Origin: Tillus elongatus
Lineage: Eukaryota; Arthropoda; Insecta; Coleoptera; Cleridae
NCBI GenBank assembly: GCA_964006375.1
Contig: OZ023265.1
Location: 166,186,118 to 166,250,117, forward strand
Direction of reading: 5' to 3'
DNA length: 64,000 nucleotides
Part shown: positions 38,643-51,300 of the stretch, one piece after another
Position numbering within the stretch: the stretch's first letter is position 1
Layout: each line of letters opens with the position of its first letter
Notes under the pieces: model-generated
Told to the model about the DNA's origin: nothing
The model's input: the letters and a program-made list of their open reading frames with translations, nothing else
Databases searched by the model: none
Program-made: the position numbers and the translations under genes

Positions 38643-41600
38643 ACCGGCGTGAAGTTAGCAGCTAAATTCCAGCGGCTAAAATTTCCAGCGGCTAATTTAT
38701 AAAATTCACATATATATTAGAAATAATATTAATTTCGACCTTAAAAACTTCAGTTGCATGTTTGCCGCCTCAATGACAAAAAATCGAAAAAAAATTAATA
38801 ATAATTTCACCATATACAAAAGAAAACATAATTGAGGCCAAATATGACCAAAACGAAAATAAAGTGCCAAGGTATTATTGAGTAATAATCAAAAGTTTTA
38901 AGTATATTTAGGTAGCAACCCTGTACTAACATTTCAAACGCTTGCTTGTCGTCTTATATGGTGAAATATGCACGCAAATATAGACACAATTTTAAATGAG
39001 TAAAAAATTGGAAAAAAAACGCCTTTTTAGCCAAGACAAAAATGGGGTGCCAAGATATGTGACGATAATATTGAAAGCATGTTTACATAGCAACCTTGTG
39101 CAAAAATTTCAACCCCTTGCTTGCCGTCCTTCGTAGTAAAGTCAGCACCCAAATTGAAAGATTGATTCACCCAAATTGAAAGATTGATTTTAATTTACAT
39201 GAAAAGTGAAATAAAATGGCTTTTTTAGCCAAGACAAAAATGTGGTGCCAAGATAAGTGATGATAACACTGAAAGCATATTAACATAGTAACCTTGCGAA
39301 AAAATTTCAACCCCTTGCTTGCCGTCCTTCATGGTGAAGTCGGCGCCCAAATATAGAAATTGATTTTAATTAACATGAAAAGTGCTATAAAATGGCTTTT
39401 TTAGCTAAGACAAAAATGGGGTGCCAAGATATGTGATAATAATATTGAAAGCATATTAACATAGCAACCTTGCGCAAAAATTTCAACCCCTTGCTTGCCG
39501 TCCTTCATGGTGAAGTCGGCGCCCAAATATAGAAATTGATTTTAATTAACATGAAAAGTGTTATAAAATGGCTTTTTAAGCTAAGACAAAAATAGAGTGC
39601 CAAGCCAGGTGATAATAATATCGAAATCATATTAACATAGCAACCTTGTGCAAAAATTGTAACCCCTTGCTCGCCGTCCTTCATAGTGAAGTCGGCGCCC
39701 AAATAGAGAAGTTGATTTTAATTCACATGAAAAGTGTTATAAAATGGCTTCTTTAGCCAAGACAAAAATGAGGTGCCAAGATAAGTGATAATAATACTGA
39801 AAGCATATTAACATAGTAACCTTGCGCAAAAATTTCAACCCCTCGCTTGCCGTCCTTCATGGTGAAGTCGGCGCCCAAATATAGAAATTGATTTTAATTA
39901 ACATGAAAAGTGCTATAAAATGGCTTTTTTAGCTAAGACAAAAAATGGGGTGCCAAGATAAGTGATAATAATATTAAAAGCATATTAACATAGCAACCTT
40001 GCGCAAAAATTTCAACCCCTTGCTCGCCGTCCTTCATAGTGAAGTCGGCGCCCAAATAGAGGAATTGACTTTAATTAACATGAAAAGTGTTATAAAAAGG
40101 CTTTTTTTTAGCTAAGACAAAAATGGAGTGCCAAGATAAGTGATAATAATATTGAAAGCATATTAACATAGCAACCTTGTGCAGAAATTTCAACGCCTTG
40201 CTCGCCGTCCTTCATGGTGAAGTCGGCGCCCAAATAGAGAAATTGATTTTAATTAACATGAAAAGTGTTATAAAATGGCTTTTTTAGCCAAGACAAAAAT
40301 GTGGTGCCACGATAAGTGATAATAATACTGAAAGCATATTAACATAGCAACCTTGCGCAAAAATTTCAACCCCTTGCTTGCCGTCCTTCATGGTGAAGTC
40401 GGCGCCCAAATATAGAAATTGATTTTAATTAACATGAAAAGTGTTATAGAATGGCTTTTTAAGCTAAGACAAAAATAGAGTGCCAAGCCAGGTGATAATA
40501 ATATCGAAATCATATTAACATAGCAACCTTGTGCAAAAATTGTAACCCCTTGCTCGCCGTCCTTCATAGTGAAGTCGGCGCCCAAATAGAGAAGTTGATT
40601 TTAATTCACATGAAAAGTGTTATAAAATGGCTTCTTTAGCCAAGACAAAAATGAGGTGCCAAGATAAGTGATAATAATACTGAAAGCATATTAACATAGT
40701 AACCTTGCGCAAAAATTTCTACCCCTCGCTTGCCGTCCTTCATGGTGAAGTCGGCGCCCAAATATAGAAATTGATTTTAATTAACATGAAAAGTGCTATA
40801 AAATGGTTTTTTTAGCTAAGACAAAAAATGGGGTGCCAAGATAAGTGATAATAATATTAAAAGCATATTAACATAGCAACCTTGCGCAAAAATTTCAACC
40901 CCTTGCTCGCCGTCCTTCATAGTGAAGTCGGCGCCCAAATAGAGGAATTGACTTTAATTAACATGAAAAGTGTTATAAAAAGGCTTTTTTTTAGCTAAGA
41001 CAAAAATGGAGTGCCAAGATAAGTGATAATAATATTGAAAGCATATTAACATAGCAACCTTGTGCAGAAATTTCAACGCCTGGCTCGCCGTCCTTCATGG
41101 TGAAGTCGGCGCCCAAATAGAGAAATTGATTTTAATTAACATGAAAAGTGTTATAAAATGGCTTTTTTAGCCAAGACAAAAATGTGGTGCCACGATAAGT
41201 GATAATAATACTGAAAGCATATTAACATAGCAACCTTACGCAAAAATTTCAACCCCTTGCTAGCCGTCCTTCATGGTGAAGTCGGCGCCCAAATAGAGAA
41301 ATTGAATTTAATTCACATGAAAAGTCTTAAAAAAAGGCTTATTTAGCTAAGACAAAAATAGGGTGCCAAGATAAGTGATAATAATATTGAAAGCATATTA
41401 ACATAGCAACCTTGTGCAAAAATTTCAACCCCTTGCTTGCCGTCCTTCATGGTGAAGTCGGCGCCCAAATATAGAAATTGATTTTAATTAACATGAAAAG
41501 TGTTATAGAATGGCTTTTTAAGCTAAGACAAAAATAGAGTGCCAAGCCAGGTGATAATAATATCGAAATCATATTAACATAGCAACCTTGTGCAAAAATT

Positions 41601-44600
41601 GTAACCCCTTGCTCGCCGTCCTTCATAGTGAAGTCGGCGCCCAAATAGAGAAGTTGATTTTAATTCACATGAAAAGTGTTATAAAATGGCTTCTTTAGCC
41701 AAGACAAAAATGAGGTGCCAAGATAAGTGATAATAATACTGAAAGCATATTAACATAGTAACCTTGCGCAAAAATTTCTACCCCTCGCTTGCCGTCCTTC
41801 ATGGTGAAGTCGGCGCCCAAATATAGAAATTGATTTTAATTAACATGAAAAGTGCTATAAAATGGTTTTTTTAGCTAAGACAAAAAATGGGGTGCCAAGA
41901 TAAGTGATAATAATATTAAAAGCATATTAACATAGCAACCTTGCGCAAAAATTTCAACCCCTTGCTCGCCGTCCTTCATAGTGAAGTCGGCGCCCAAATA
42001 GAGGAATTGACTTTAATTAACATGAAAAGTGTTATAAAAAGGCTTTTTTTTAGCTAAGACAAAAATGGAGTGCCAAGATAAGTGATAATAATATTGAAAG
42101 CATATTAACATAGCAACCTTGTGCAGAAATTTCAACGCCTGGCTCGCCGTCCTTCATGGTGAAGTCGGCGCCCAAATAGAGAAATTGATTTTAATTAACA
42201 TGAAAAGTGTTATAAAATGGCTTTTTTAGCCAAGACAAAAATGTGGTGCCACGATAAGTGATAATAATACTGAAAGCATATTAACATAGCAACCTTACGC
42301 AAAAATTTCAACCCCTTGCTAGCCGTCCTTCATGGTGAAGTCGGCGCCCAAATAGAGAAATTGAATTTAATTCACATGAAAAGTCTTAAAAAAAGGCTTA
42401 TTTAGCTAAGACAAAAATAGGGTGCCAAGATAAGTGATAATAATATTGAAAGCATATTAACATAGCAACCTTGTGCAAAAATTTCAACCCCTTGCTTGCC
42501 GTCCTTCATGGTGAAGTCGGCGCCCAAAGAGAAATTGAAATTAATTTACATGAAAAGTGTTATAAAAAGGCTTTTTTAGCTAAGACAAAAATGGGGTGCC
42601 AAGATAAGTGGTAAATGTGTTGAAAGCATATTTTCGTAGTACCATTCTGCAAAAATTTCAACCCCTTGCTCGCCGTCCTTCATGGTGAAGTCGGCGCCCA
42701 AAGAGAAATGGAATTTAATTCACATGAAAAGTGTTATAAAAAGGCTTTTTTAGCTAAGACAAAAATGTGGTGCCAAGATAAGTGATAATAATACTGAAAG
42801 CATATTCACATAGCAACGTTGTGCAAAAATTTCAACCCCTTGCTCGCCGTCCTTCATGGTGAAGTCGGCGCCCAAATAGAGAAATTGAATTTAATTCACA
42901 TGAAAAGTGTTATAAAATGGCTTTTTTTAGCCAAGACAAAAATGTGGTGCCAAGATAAGTGATAATAATACTGAAAGCATATTAACATAGCAACCTTACG
43001 CAAAAATTTCAACCCCTTGCTTGCCGTCCTTCATGGTGAAGTCGGCGCCCAAATATAGAAATTGGTTTTAATTAACATGAAAAGTGCTATAAAATTGCTT
43101 TTTTAGCTAAGACAAAAATGTGGTGCCAAGACAAGTGCTAAAAATATTGAATGCATATTAACATAGCAACCTTGTGCAACAATTTCAACCCCTTGCTCGC
43201 CGTCCTTCATGGTGAAGTCGGCGCCCAAATAAAGAAATTGATTTTAATTAACATGAAAAGTGCTATAAAATGGCTTTTTTAGCTAAGACAAAAATGGGGT
43301 GCCAAGATAAGTGATAATAATATTGAAAGCATATTAACATAGTAACCTTGCGAAAAAATTTCAACCCCTTGCACGCCGTCCTTCATAGTGAAGTCGGCGC
43401 CCAAATAGAGGAATTAACTTTAATTAACATGAAAAGTGTTATAAAAAGGCTTTTTTAGCTAAGACAAAAATGAGGTGCCAAGATAAGTGATATTAATATT
43501 GAAAGCATATTAACATAGCAACCTTGTGCAACAATTTCAACCCCTTGCTCGCCGTCCTTCATGGTGAAGTCGGCGCCCAAATAAAGAAATTGATTTTAAT
43601 TAACATGAAAAGTGCTATAAAATGGCTTTTTTAGCTAAGACAAAAATGGGGTGCCAAGATAAGTGATAATAATATTGAAAGCATATTAAAATAGCAACGT
43701 TGTGCAGAAATTTCAACGCCTTGCTCGCCGTCCTTCATGGTGAAGTCGGCGCCCAAATAGAGGAATTGACTTTAATTAACATGAAAAGTCTTAAAAAAGG
43801 CTTTTTTAGCTAAGACAAAAATGGGGTGCCAAGATAAGTGATAATAATATTGAAAGCATAATAAAATAGAAACCTTGGGCAAAAATTTCAACCCCTTGCT
43901 CTCCGTCCTTCATGGTGAAGTCGGCGCCTAAATAGAGAAATTGAATTTAATTCACATGAAAAGTGTTATAAAATGGCTTTTTTAGCTAAGACAGAAATGG
44001 GGTGCCAAGATAAGTGACAATAATATTAAAAGCATATTAACATAGCAACCTTGCGCAAAAATTTCAACCCCTTGCTTGCCGTCCTTCATGGTGAAGTCGG
44101 CGCCCAAAGAGAAATTGAAATTAATTTACATGAAAAGTGTTATAAAAAGGCTTTTTTAGCTAAGACAAAAATGGGGTGCCAAAATAAGTGGTAAATGTAT
44201 TGAAAGCATATTTTCGTAGTACCATTCTGCAAAAATTTCAACCCCTTGCTCGCCGTCCTTCATTGTGAAGTCGGCGCCCAAAGAGAAATGGAATTTAATT
44301 CACATGGAAAGTGTTATAAAAAGGCTTTTTTAGCTAAGACAAAAATGTGGTGCCAAGATAAGTGATATTAATACTGAAAGCATATTCACATAGCAACGTT
44401 GTGCAAAAATTTCAACCCCTTGCTCGCCGTCCTTCATGGTGAACTCGGCGCCCAAATAGAGAAATTGATTTTAATTAACATGAAAAGTGTTATAAAATGG
44501 CTTTTTTAGCCAAGACAAAAATGTGGTGCCAAGATAAGTGATAATAATACTGAAAGCATATTAACATAGCAACCTTGCGCAAAAATTTCAACCCCTTGCT

Positions 44601-47600
44601 CGCCGTCCTTCATAGTGAAGTCGGCGCCCAAATAGAGGAATTGACTTTAATTAACATGAAAAGTGTTATAAAAAGGCTTTTTTTTAGCTAAGACAAAAAT
44701 GGAGTGCCAAGATAAGTGATAATAATATTGAAAGCATATTAACATAGCAACCTTGTGCAGAAATTTCAACGCCTTGCTCGCCGTCCTTCATGGTGAAGTC
44801 GGCGCCCAAATAGAGGAATTGACTTTAATTAACATGAAAAGTCTTAAAACAATGCTTTTTTAGCTAAGACAAAAATGTGGTGCCAAGATAAGTGATAATA
44901 ATACTGAAAGCATATTAACATAGCAACCTTACGCAAAAATTTCAACCCCTTGCTTGCCGTCCTTCATGGTGAAGTCGGCGCCCAAATATAGAAATTGGTT
45001 TTAATTAACATGATAAGTGCTAGAAAATGGCTTTTTTAGCTAAGACAAAAATGGGGTGCCAAGATAAGTGATAATAATATTAAAAGCATATTAACATAGC
45101 AACCTTGTGCAAAAATTTCAACCCCTTGCTTGCCGTCCTTCATGGTGAAGTCGGCGCCCAAAGAGAAATTGAAATTAATTTACATGAAAAGTGTTATAAA
45201 AAGGCTCTTTTAGCTAAGACAAAAATGAGGTGCCAAGATAAGTGGTAAATGTGTTGAAAGCATATTTTCGTAGTACCATTCTGCAAAAATTTCAACCCCT
45301 TGCTCGCCGTCCTTCATGGTGAAGTCGGCGCCCAAAGAGAAATGGAATTTAATTCACATGAAATGTGTTATAAAAAGGCTTTTTTAGGTAAGACGAAAAT
45401 GTGGTGCCAAGATAAGTGATAATAATACTGAAAGCATATTCACATAGCAACGCTGTGCAAAAATTTCAACCCCTTGCTCGCCGTCCTTCATGGTGAAGTC
45501 GGCGCCCAAATAGAGAAATTGAATTTAATTCACATGAAAAGTGTTATAAAATGGCTTTTTTAGCCAAGACAAAAATGTGGTGCCAAGATAAGTGATAATA
45601 ATACTGAAAGCATATTAACATAGCAACCTTACGCCAAAATTTCAACCCCTTGCTTGCCGTCCTTCATGGTGAAGTCGGCGCCCAAATATAGAAATTGGTT
45701 TTAATTAACATGAGAAGTGCTATAAAATTGCTTTTTTAGCTAAGACAAAAATGGGGTGCCAAGATAAGTAATAATAGCGTTGAAAGCATATTAATATAGC
45801 AATCCTGTGCAAAAATTTCAACTCCTTGCTTGCCGTCCTTCATGATGAAGTCGGCGCCCAAATAGAGGAACTGACTTTAATTCACATGAAAAGTGTTATA
45901 AAAAGGCTTTTTTAGCTAAGACAAAAATGGGGTGCCAAGATAAGTGGTAAATATATTGAAATCATATTTTCGTAGTACCCTTCTGCAAAAATTTTAACCC
46001 CTTGCTCGCCGTCCTTCATGGTGAAGTCGGCGGCCAAAGAGAAATTGAATTTAATTCACATGAAAAATGTTATAAAAAGGCTTTTCTAGGTAAGACAAAA
46101 ATGGAGTGCCAAGATAAGTGATAATAATATTGAATGGATATTAACATAGCAACCTTGTGCAACAATTTCAACCCCTTGCTCGCCGTCCTTCATGGTGAAG
46201 TCGGCGCCCAAATAAAGAAATTGATTTTAATTAACATGAAAAGTGCTATAAAATGGCTTTTTTTAGCTAAGACACAAATGGGGTGCCAAGATAAGTGATA
46301 ATAATATTGAAAGCATATTAACATAGCAACCTTGTGCAAAAATTTCAACCCCTTGCTTGCCGTCCTTCATGGTGTAGTCGGCGCCCAAAGAGAAATTGAA
46401 ATTAATTTACATGAAAAGTGTTATAAAAAGGCTGTTTTAGCTAAGACAAAAATGGGGTGCCAAGATAAGTGGTAAATGTATTGAAAGCATATTTTCGTAG
46501 TACCATTCTGCAAAAATTTCAACCCCTTGCTCGCCGTCCTTCATGGTGAAGTCGGCGCCCAAAGAGAAATGGAATTTAATTCACATGAAAAGTGTTATAA
46601 AAAGGCTTTTTTAGCTAAGACAAAAATGTGGTGCCAAGATAAGTGATAATAATACTGAAAGCATATTCACATAGCAACGTTGTGCAAAAATTTCAACCCC
46701 TTCCTCGCCGTCCTTCATGGTGAAGTGGGCGCCCAAATAGAGAAATTGAATTTAATTCACATGAAAAGTCTTAAAAAAAGGCTTTTTTAGCTAAGACAAA
46801 AATGGGGTGCCAAGATAAGTGATAATAATATGAAAAGCATTATAAAATAGCAACGTTGTGCAAAAATTTCAACCTCTTGCTCGCCGTCCTTCATGGTGAA
46901 GTCGGCGCCCAAATATAGAAATTAATTTTAATTAACATGAAAAGTGTTATAAAATGGCTTTTTTAGCTAAGACAAAAATGGGGTGCCAAGATAAGTGATA
47001 ATAATATTGAAAGCATATTAATATAGCAACCTTGTGCAAAAATTTCAACCCCTTGCTTTCCGTCTTTCATGGTGAAGTCGGCGCCCAAATATAGAAATTG
47101 GTTTTAATTAACATGAAAAGTGCTATAAGATGGCTTTTTTAGCTAAGACAAAAATGGGGTGCCAAGATAAGTGATAATAATATTGAAAGCATATTAACAT
47201 AGCAACCTTGTGCAAAAATTTCAACCCCTTGCTTGCCGTCCTTCATGGTGTAGTCGGCACCCAAAGAGAAATTGAAATTAATTTACATGAAAAGTGTTAT
47301 AAAAAGGCTTTTTTAGCTAAGACAAAAATGGGGTGCCAAGATAAGTGGTAAATGTATTGAAAGCATATTTTCGTAGTACCATTCTGCAAAAATTTCAACC
47401 CCTAGCTCGCCGTCCTTCATGGTGAAGTCGGCGCCCAAATAGAGAAATTGAATTTAATTCACATGAAAAGTGTTATAAAATGGCTTTTTTAGCCAAGACA
47501 AAAATGTGGTGCCAAGATAAGTGATAATAATACTGAAAGCATATTAACATAGCAACGTTGTGCAAAAATTTCAACCCCTTGCTCGCCGTCCTTCATAGTG

Positions 47601-48327
47601 AAGTCGACGCCCAAATAGAGGAATTGACTTTAATTGACATGAAAACTGTTATAAAAAGGCTTTTTTTTAGCTAAGACAAAAATGGAGTGCCAAGATAAGT
47701 GATAATAATATTGAAAGCATATTAACATAACAACCTTGTGCAGAAATTTCAACCCCTTGCTCGCCGTCCTTCATGGTGAAGTCGGCGCCCAAATAGAGGA
47801 ATTGACTTTAATTAACATGAAAAGTCTTTAAAAAATGCTTTTTTAACTAAGACAAAAATTGGGTGCCAAGATAAGTGATAATAATATTGAAAGCATATTA
47901 AAATAGCAACGTTGTGCAAAAATTTCAACCCCTTGCTCGCCGTCCTTCATGGTGAATTCGGCGCCCAAATAGAGAAATTGAATTTAATTCACATGAAAAG
48001 TCTTATAAAATGGCTTTTTTAGCCAAGACAAAAATGTGGTGCCAAGATAAGTGATAATAATACTGAAAGCATATTAACATAGCAACCTTGCGCAAAAAAT
48101 TTAGCCCTTGCTCGTTGTCCTTCATAGTGAAGTTGTCGCCCAAATAGATAAATTGAATTGAATTCACATGAAAAGTATTATAAAATGGCTTTTTTAGCTA
48201 AGACAAAAATTGGGTGCCAAGATAAGTGATAATAATATTAAAAGCATATTAACAGCGCAACCTTCTGCAAAAATTTCAACCCCTTGCTCGCTGTCCTTCA
48301 TGGTGAAGTCGGCGCCCAAATAGAGAT
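38643..48327 (-). repeat. Left foldback arm: ~176-bp tandem satellite array
   Basis: The tip (to ~38,860) is non-satellite: subrepeats of AGCGGCTAAA-type, then GTTGCATGTTTGCCGCCTC. From ~38,860 monomers recur every 176-178 bp, with a shorter ~173-bp variant (CCCAAAGAGAAATGG). Landmarks per monomer are GCCGTCCTTCATGGTGAAGT, TCGGCGCCCAAA, AACATGAAAAGTG, TTAGCTAAGACAAAAATGGG and GCAACCTTG. The first two or three monomers at the tip are clearly diverged and inner ones are nearly identical. I estimate about 53 monomers. A 1,059-bp (six-monomer) block is duplicated in tandem (40.3-41.4 and 41.4-42.4 kb). Short open frames of 60-65 codons inside monomers are by-products of the repeat. Confidence 0.92.
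39151..39194. repeat. 22-bp tandem duplication in the left arm
   Basis: CACCCAAATTGAAAGATTGA occurs twice in direct succession. The mirror position in the right arm (near 61,240) has one copy, which accounts for the 22-bp length difference between the two tips up to the first shared landmark. Confidence 0.8.
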
Positions 48328-48345
48328 TGACTTCACATATCTTGG
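48315..48345. other. Symmetry centre of the foldback
   Basis: On the left the monomer breaks off after CAAATAGAGATTGA. On the right the opposite orientation begins with CACATATCTTGGCACCCC. No foreign spacer lies between them. Confidence 0.8.
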
Positions 48346-51300
48346 CACCCCATTTTTGTCTTGGCTAAAAAAGCCATTTTATTTCACTTTCTATGTGAAT
48401 AAAATTAAATTTCTCTATTTGGGCGCCGACTTCACTATGAAGGACGGCGAGCAAGGGGTTGAAATTTTTGCAGAAGGCTAATACGAAAATATGCTTTCAA
48501 TACTATTATCACTTATCTTGGCACCCCATTTTTGTCTTAGCTAAAAAAGCCATTTTATAACAGTTTTCATGTTAATTAAAACCAATTTCTATATTTGGGC
48601 GCCGACTTCACCATGAAAGACGGCAAGCAAGGGGTTGAAATTTTTGCACAAGGTTGCTATATTAATATGCTTTCAATATTATTATCACTTATCTTGGCAC
48701 CCCATTTTTGTCTTAGCTAAAAAGGCCATTTTATAACACTTTTCATGTTAATTAAAATTAATTTCTATATTTGGGCGCCGACTTCACCATGAAGGACGGC
48801 GAGCAAGGGGTTGAAATTTTTGCACAACGTTGCTATTTTAATATGATTTTCATATTATTATCACTTATCTTGGCACCCCATTTTTGTCTTAGCTAAAAAA
48901 GCCTTTTTTTAAGACTTTTCATGTGAATTAATTTCAATTTCTCTATTTGGGCGCCGACTTCACCATGAAGGACGGCGAGCAAGGGGTTGAAATTTTTGCG
49001 TAAGGTTGCTATGTTAATATGCTTTCAGTATTATTATCACTTATCTTGGCATCACATTTTTGTCTTGGCTAAAAAAGCCATTTTATAACACTTTTCATGT
49101 GAATTAAATTCAATTTCTCTATTTGGGCGCCGACTTCACCATGAAGGACGGCGAGCAAGGGGTTGAAATTTTTGCGTAAGGTTGCTATGTTAATATGCTT
49201 TCAGTATTATTATCACTTATCTTGGCATAACATTTTTGTCTTGGCTAAAAAAGCCATTTTATAACACTTTTCATGTGAATTAAATTCAATTTCTCTATTT
49301 GGGCGCCGACTTCACCATGAAGGACGGCGAGCAAGGGGTTGAAATTTTTGCAGAATGGTACTACGAAAATATGCTTTCAATACATTTACCACTTATCTTG
49401 GCACCACATTTTTGTCTTAGCTAAAAGCCTTTTTATAACACTGTTCATGTGAATTAAATTCCATTTCTCTTTGGGCGCCGACTTCACCATGAAGGACGGC
49501 GAGCAAGGGGTTGAAATTTTTGCAGAATGGTACTACGAAAATATGCTTTCAATACATTTACCACTTATCTTGGCACCCCATTTTTGTTTTAGCTAAAAAA
49601 GCCTTTTTATAACACTTTTCATGTAAATTAATTTCAATTTCTCTTTGGGCGCCGACTTCACCATGAAGGACGGCAAGCAAGGGGTTGAAATTTTTGCACA
49701 AGGTTGCTATGTTAATATGCTTTCAATATTATTATCACTTATCTTGGCACCCCATTTTTGTCTTAGCTAAAAAAGCCATTTTATAGCACTTTTCATGTTA
49801 ATTAAAACCAATTTCTATATTTGGGCGCCGACTTCACCATGAAGGACGGCAAGCAAGGGGTTGAAATTTTTGCACAAGGTTGCTATGTTAATATGATTTC
49901 AATATTATTATCACTTATCTTGGCACCCCATTTTTGTCTTAGCTAAAAAAGCCATTTTATAGCACTTTTCATGTTAATTAAAATTAATTTCTATATTTGG
50001 GCGCCGACTTCACCATGAAGGACGGCGAGCAAGGGGTTGAAATTTTTGCACAACGTTGCTATTTTAATATGCTTTCCATATTATTATCACTTATCTTGGC
50101 ACCCCATTTTTGTCTTAGCTAAAAAAGCCTTTTTTTAAGACTTTTCATGTGAATTAAATTGAATTTCACTATTTGGGCGCCGACTTCACCATGAAGGACG
50201 GCGAGCAAGGGGTTGAATTTTTTGCACAAAGTTGCTATGTTAATATGCTTTGAATATTATTATCACTTATCTTGGCACCTCATTTTTGTCTTAGCTAAAA
50301 AGCCTTTTTATAACACTTTTCATGTTAATTAAAGTTAATTCCTCTATTTGGGCGCCGACTTCACTATGAAGGACGGCGTGCAAGGGGTTGAAATTATTTC
50401 GCAAGGTTACTATGTTAATATGCTTTCAATATTATTATCACTTATCTTGGCACCTCATTTTTGTCTTAGCTAAAAAAGCCTTTTTATAACACTTTTAATG
50501 TTAATTAAAATTAATTTCTATATTTGGGCGCCGACTTCACCATGAAGGACGGCGAGCAAGGGGTTGAAATTTTTGCACAACGTTGCTATTTTAATATGCT
50601 TTTCATATTATTATCACTTATCTTGGCACCCCATTTTTGTCTTAGCTAAAAAAGCCTTTGTTTAAGACTTTTCATGTGAATTAAATTCAATTTCTCTATT
50701 TGGGCGCCGACTTCACCATGAAGGACGGCAAGCAAGGGGTTGAAATTTTTGCGTAAGGTTGCTATGTTAATATGCTTTCAGTATTATTATCACTTATCGT
50801 GGCACCACATTTTTGTCTTGGCTAAAAAAGCCATTTTATAACACTTTTCATGTTCATTAAAATCAATTTCTCTATTTGGGCGCCGACTTCACCATGAAGG
50901 ACGGCGAGCAAGGGGTTGAAATTTTTGCACAACGTTGCTATGTGAATGTGCTTTCAGTATTATTATCACTTATCTTGGCACCACATTTTTGTCTTAGCTA
51001 AAAAAGCCTTTTTATAACACTTTTCATGTGAATTAAATTCCATTTCTCTTTGGGCGCCGACTTCACCATGAAGGACGGCGAGCAAGGGGTTGAAATTTTT
51101 GCAGAATGGTACTACGAAAATATGCTTACAATACATTTACCACTTATCTTGGCACCCCATTTTTGTCGTAGATAAAAAAGCCTTTTTATAACACTTTTCA
51201 TGTAAATTAATTTCAATTTCTCTTTGGGCGCCGACTTCACCATGAAGGACGGCAAGCAAGGGGTTGAAATTTTTGCACAAGCTTGCTATGTTAATATGCT

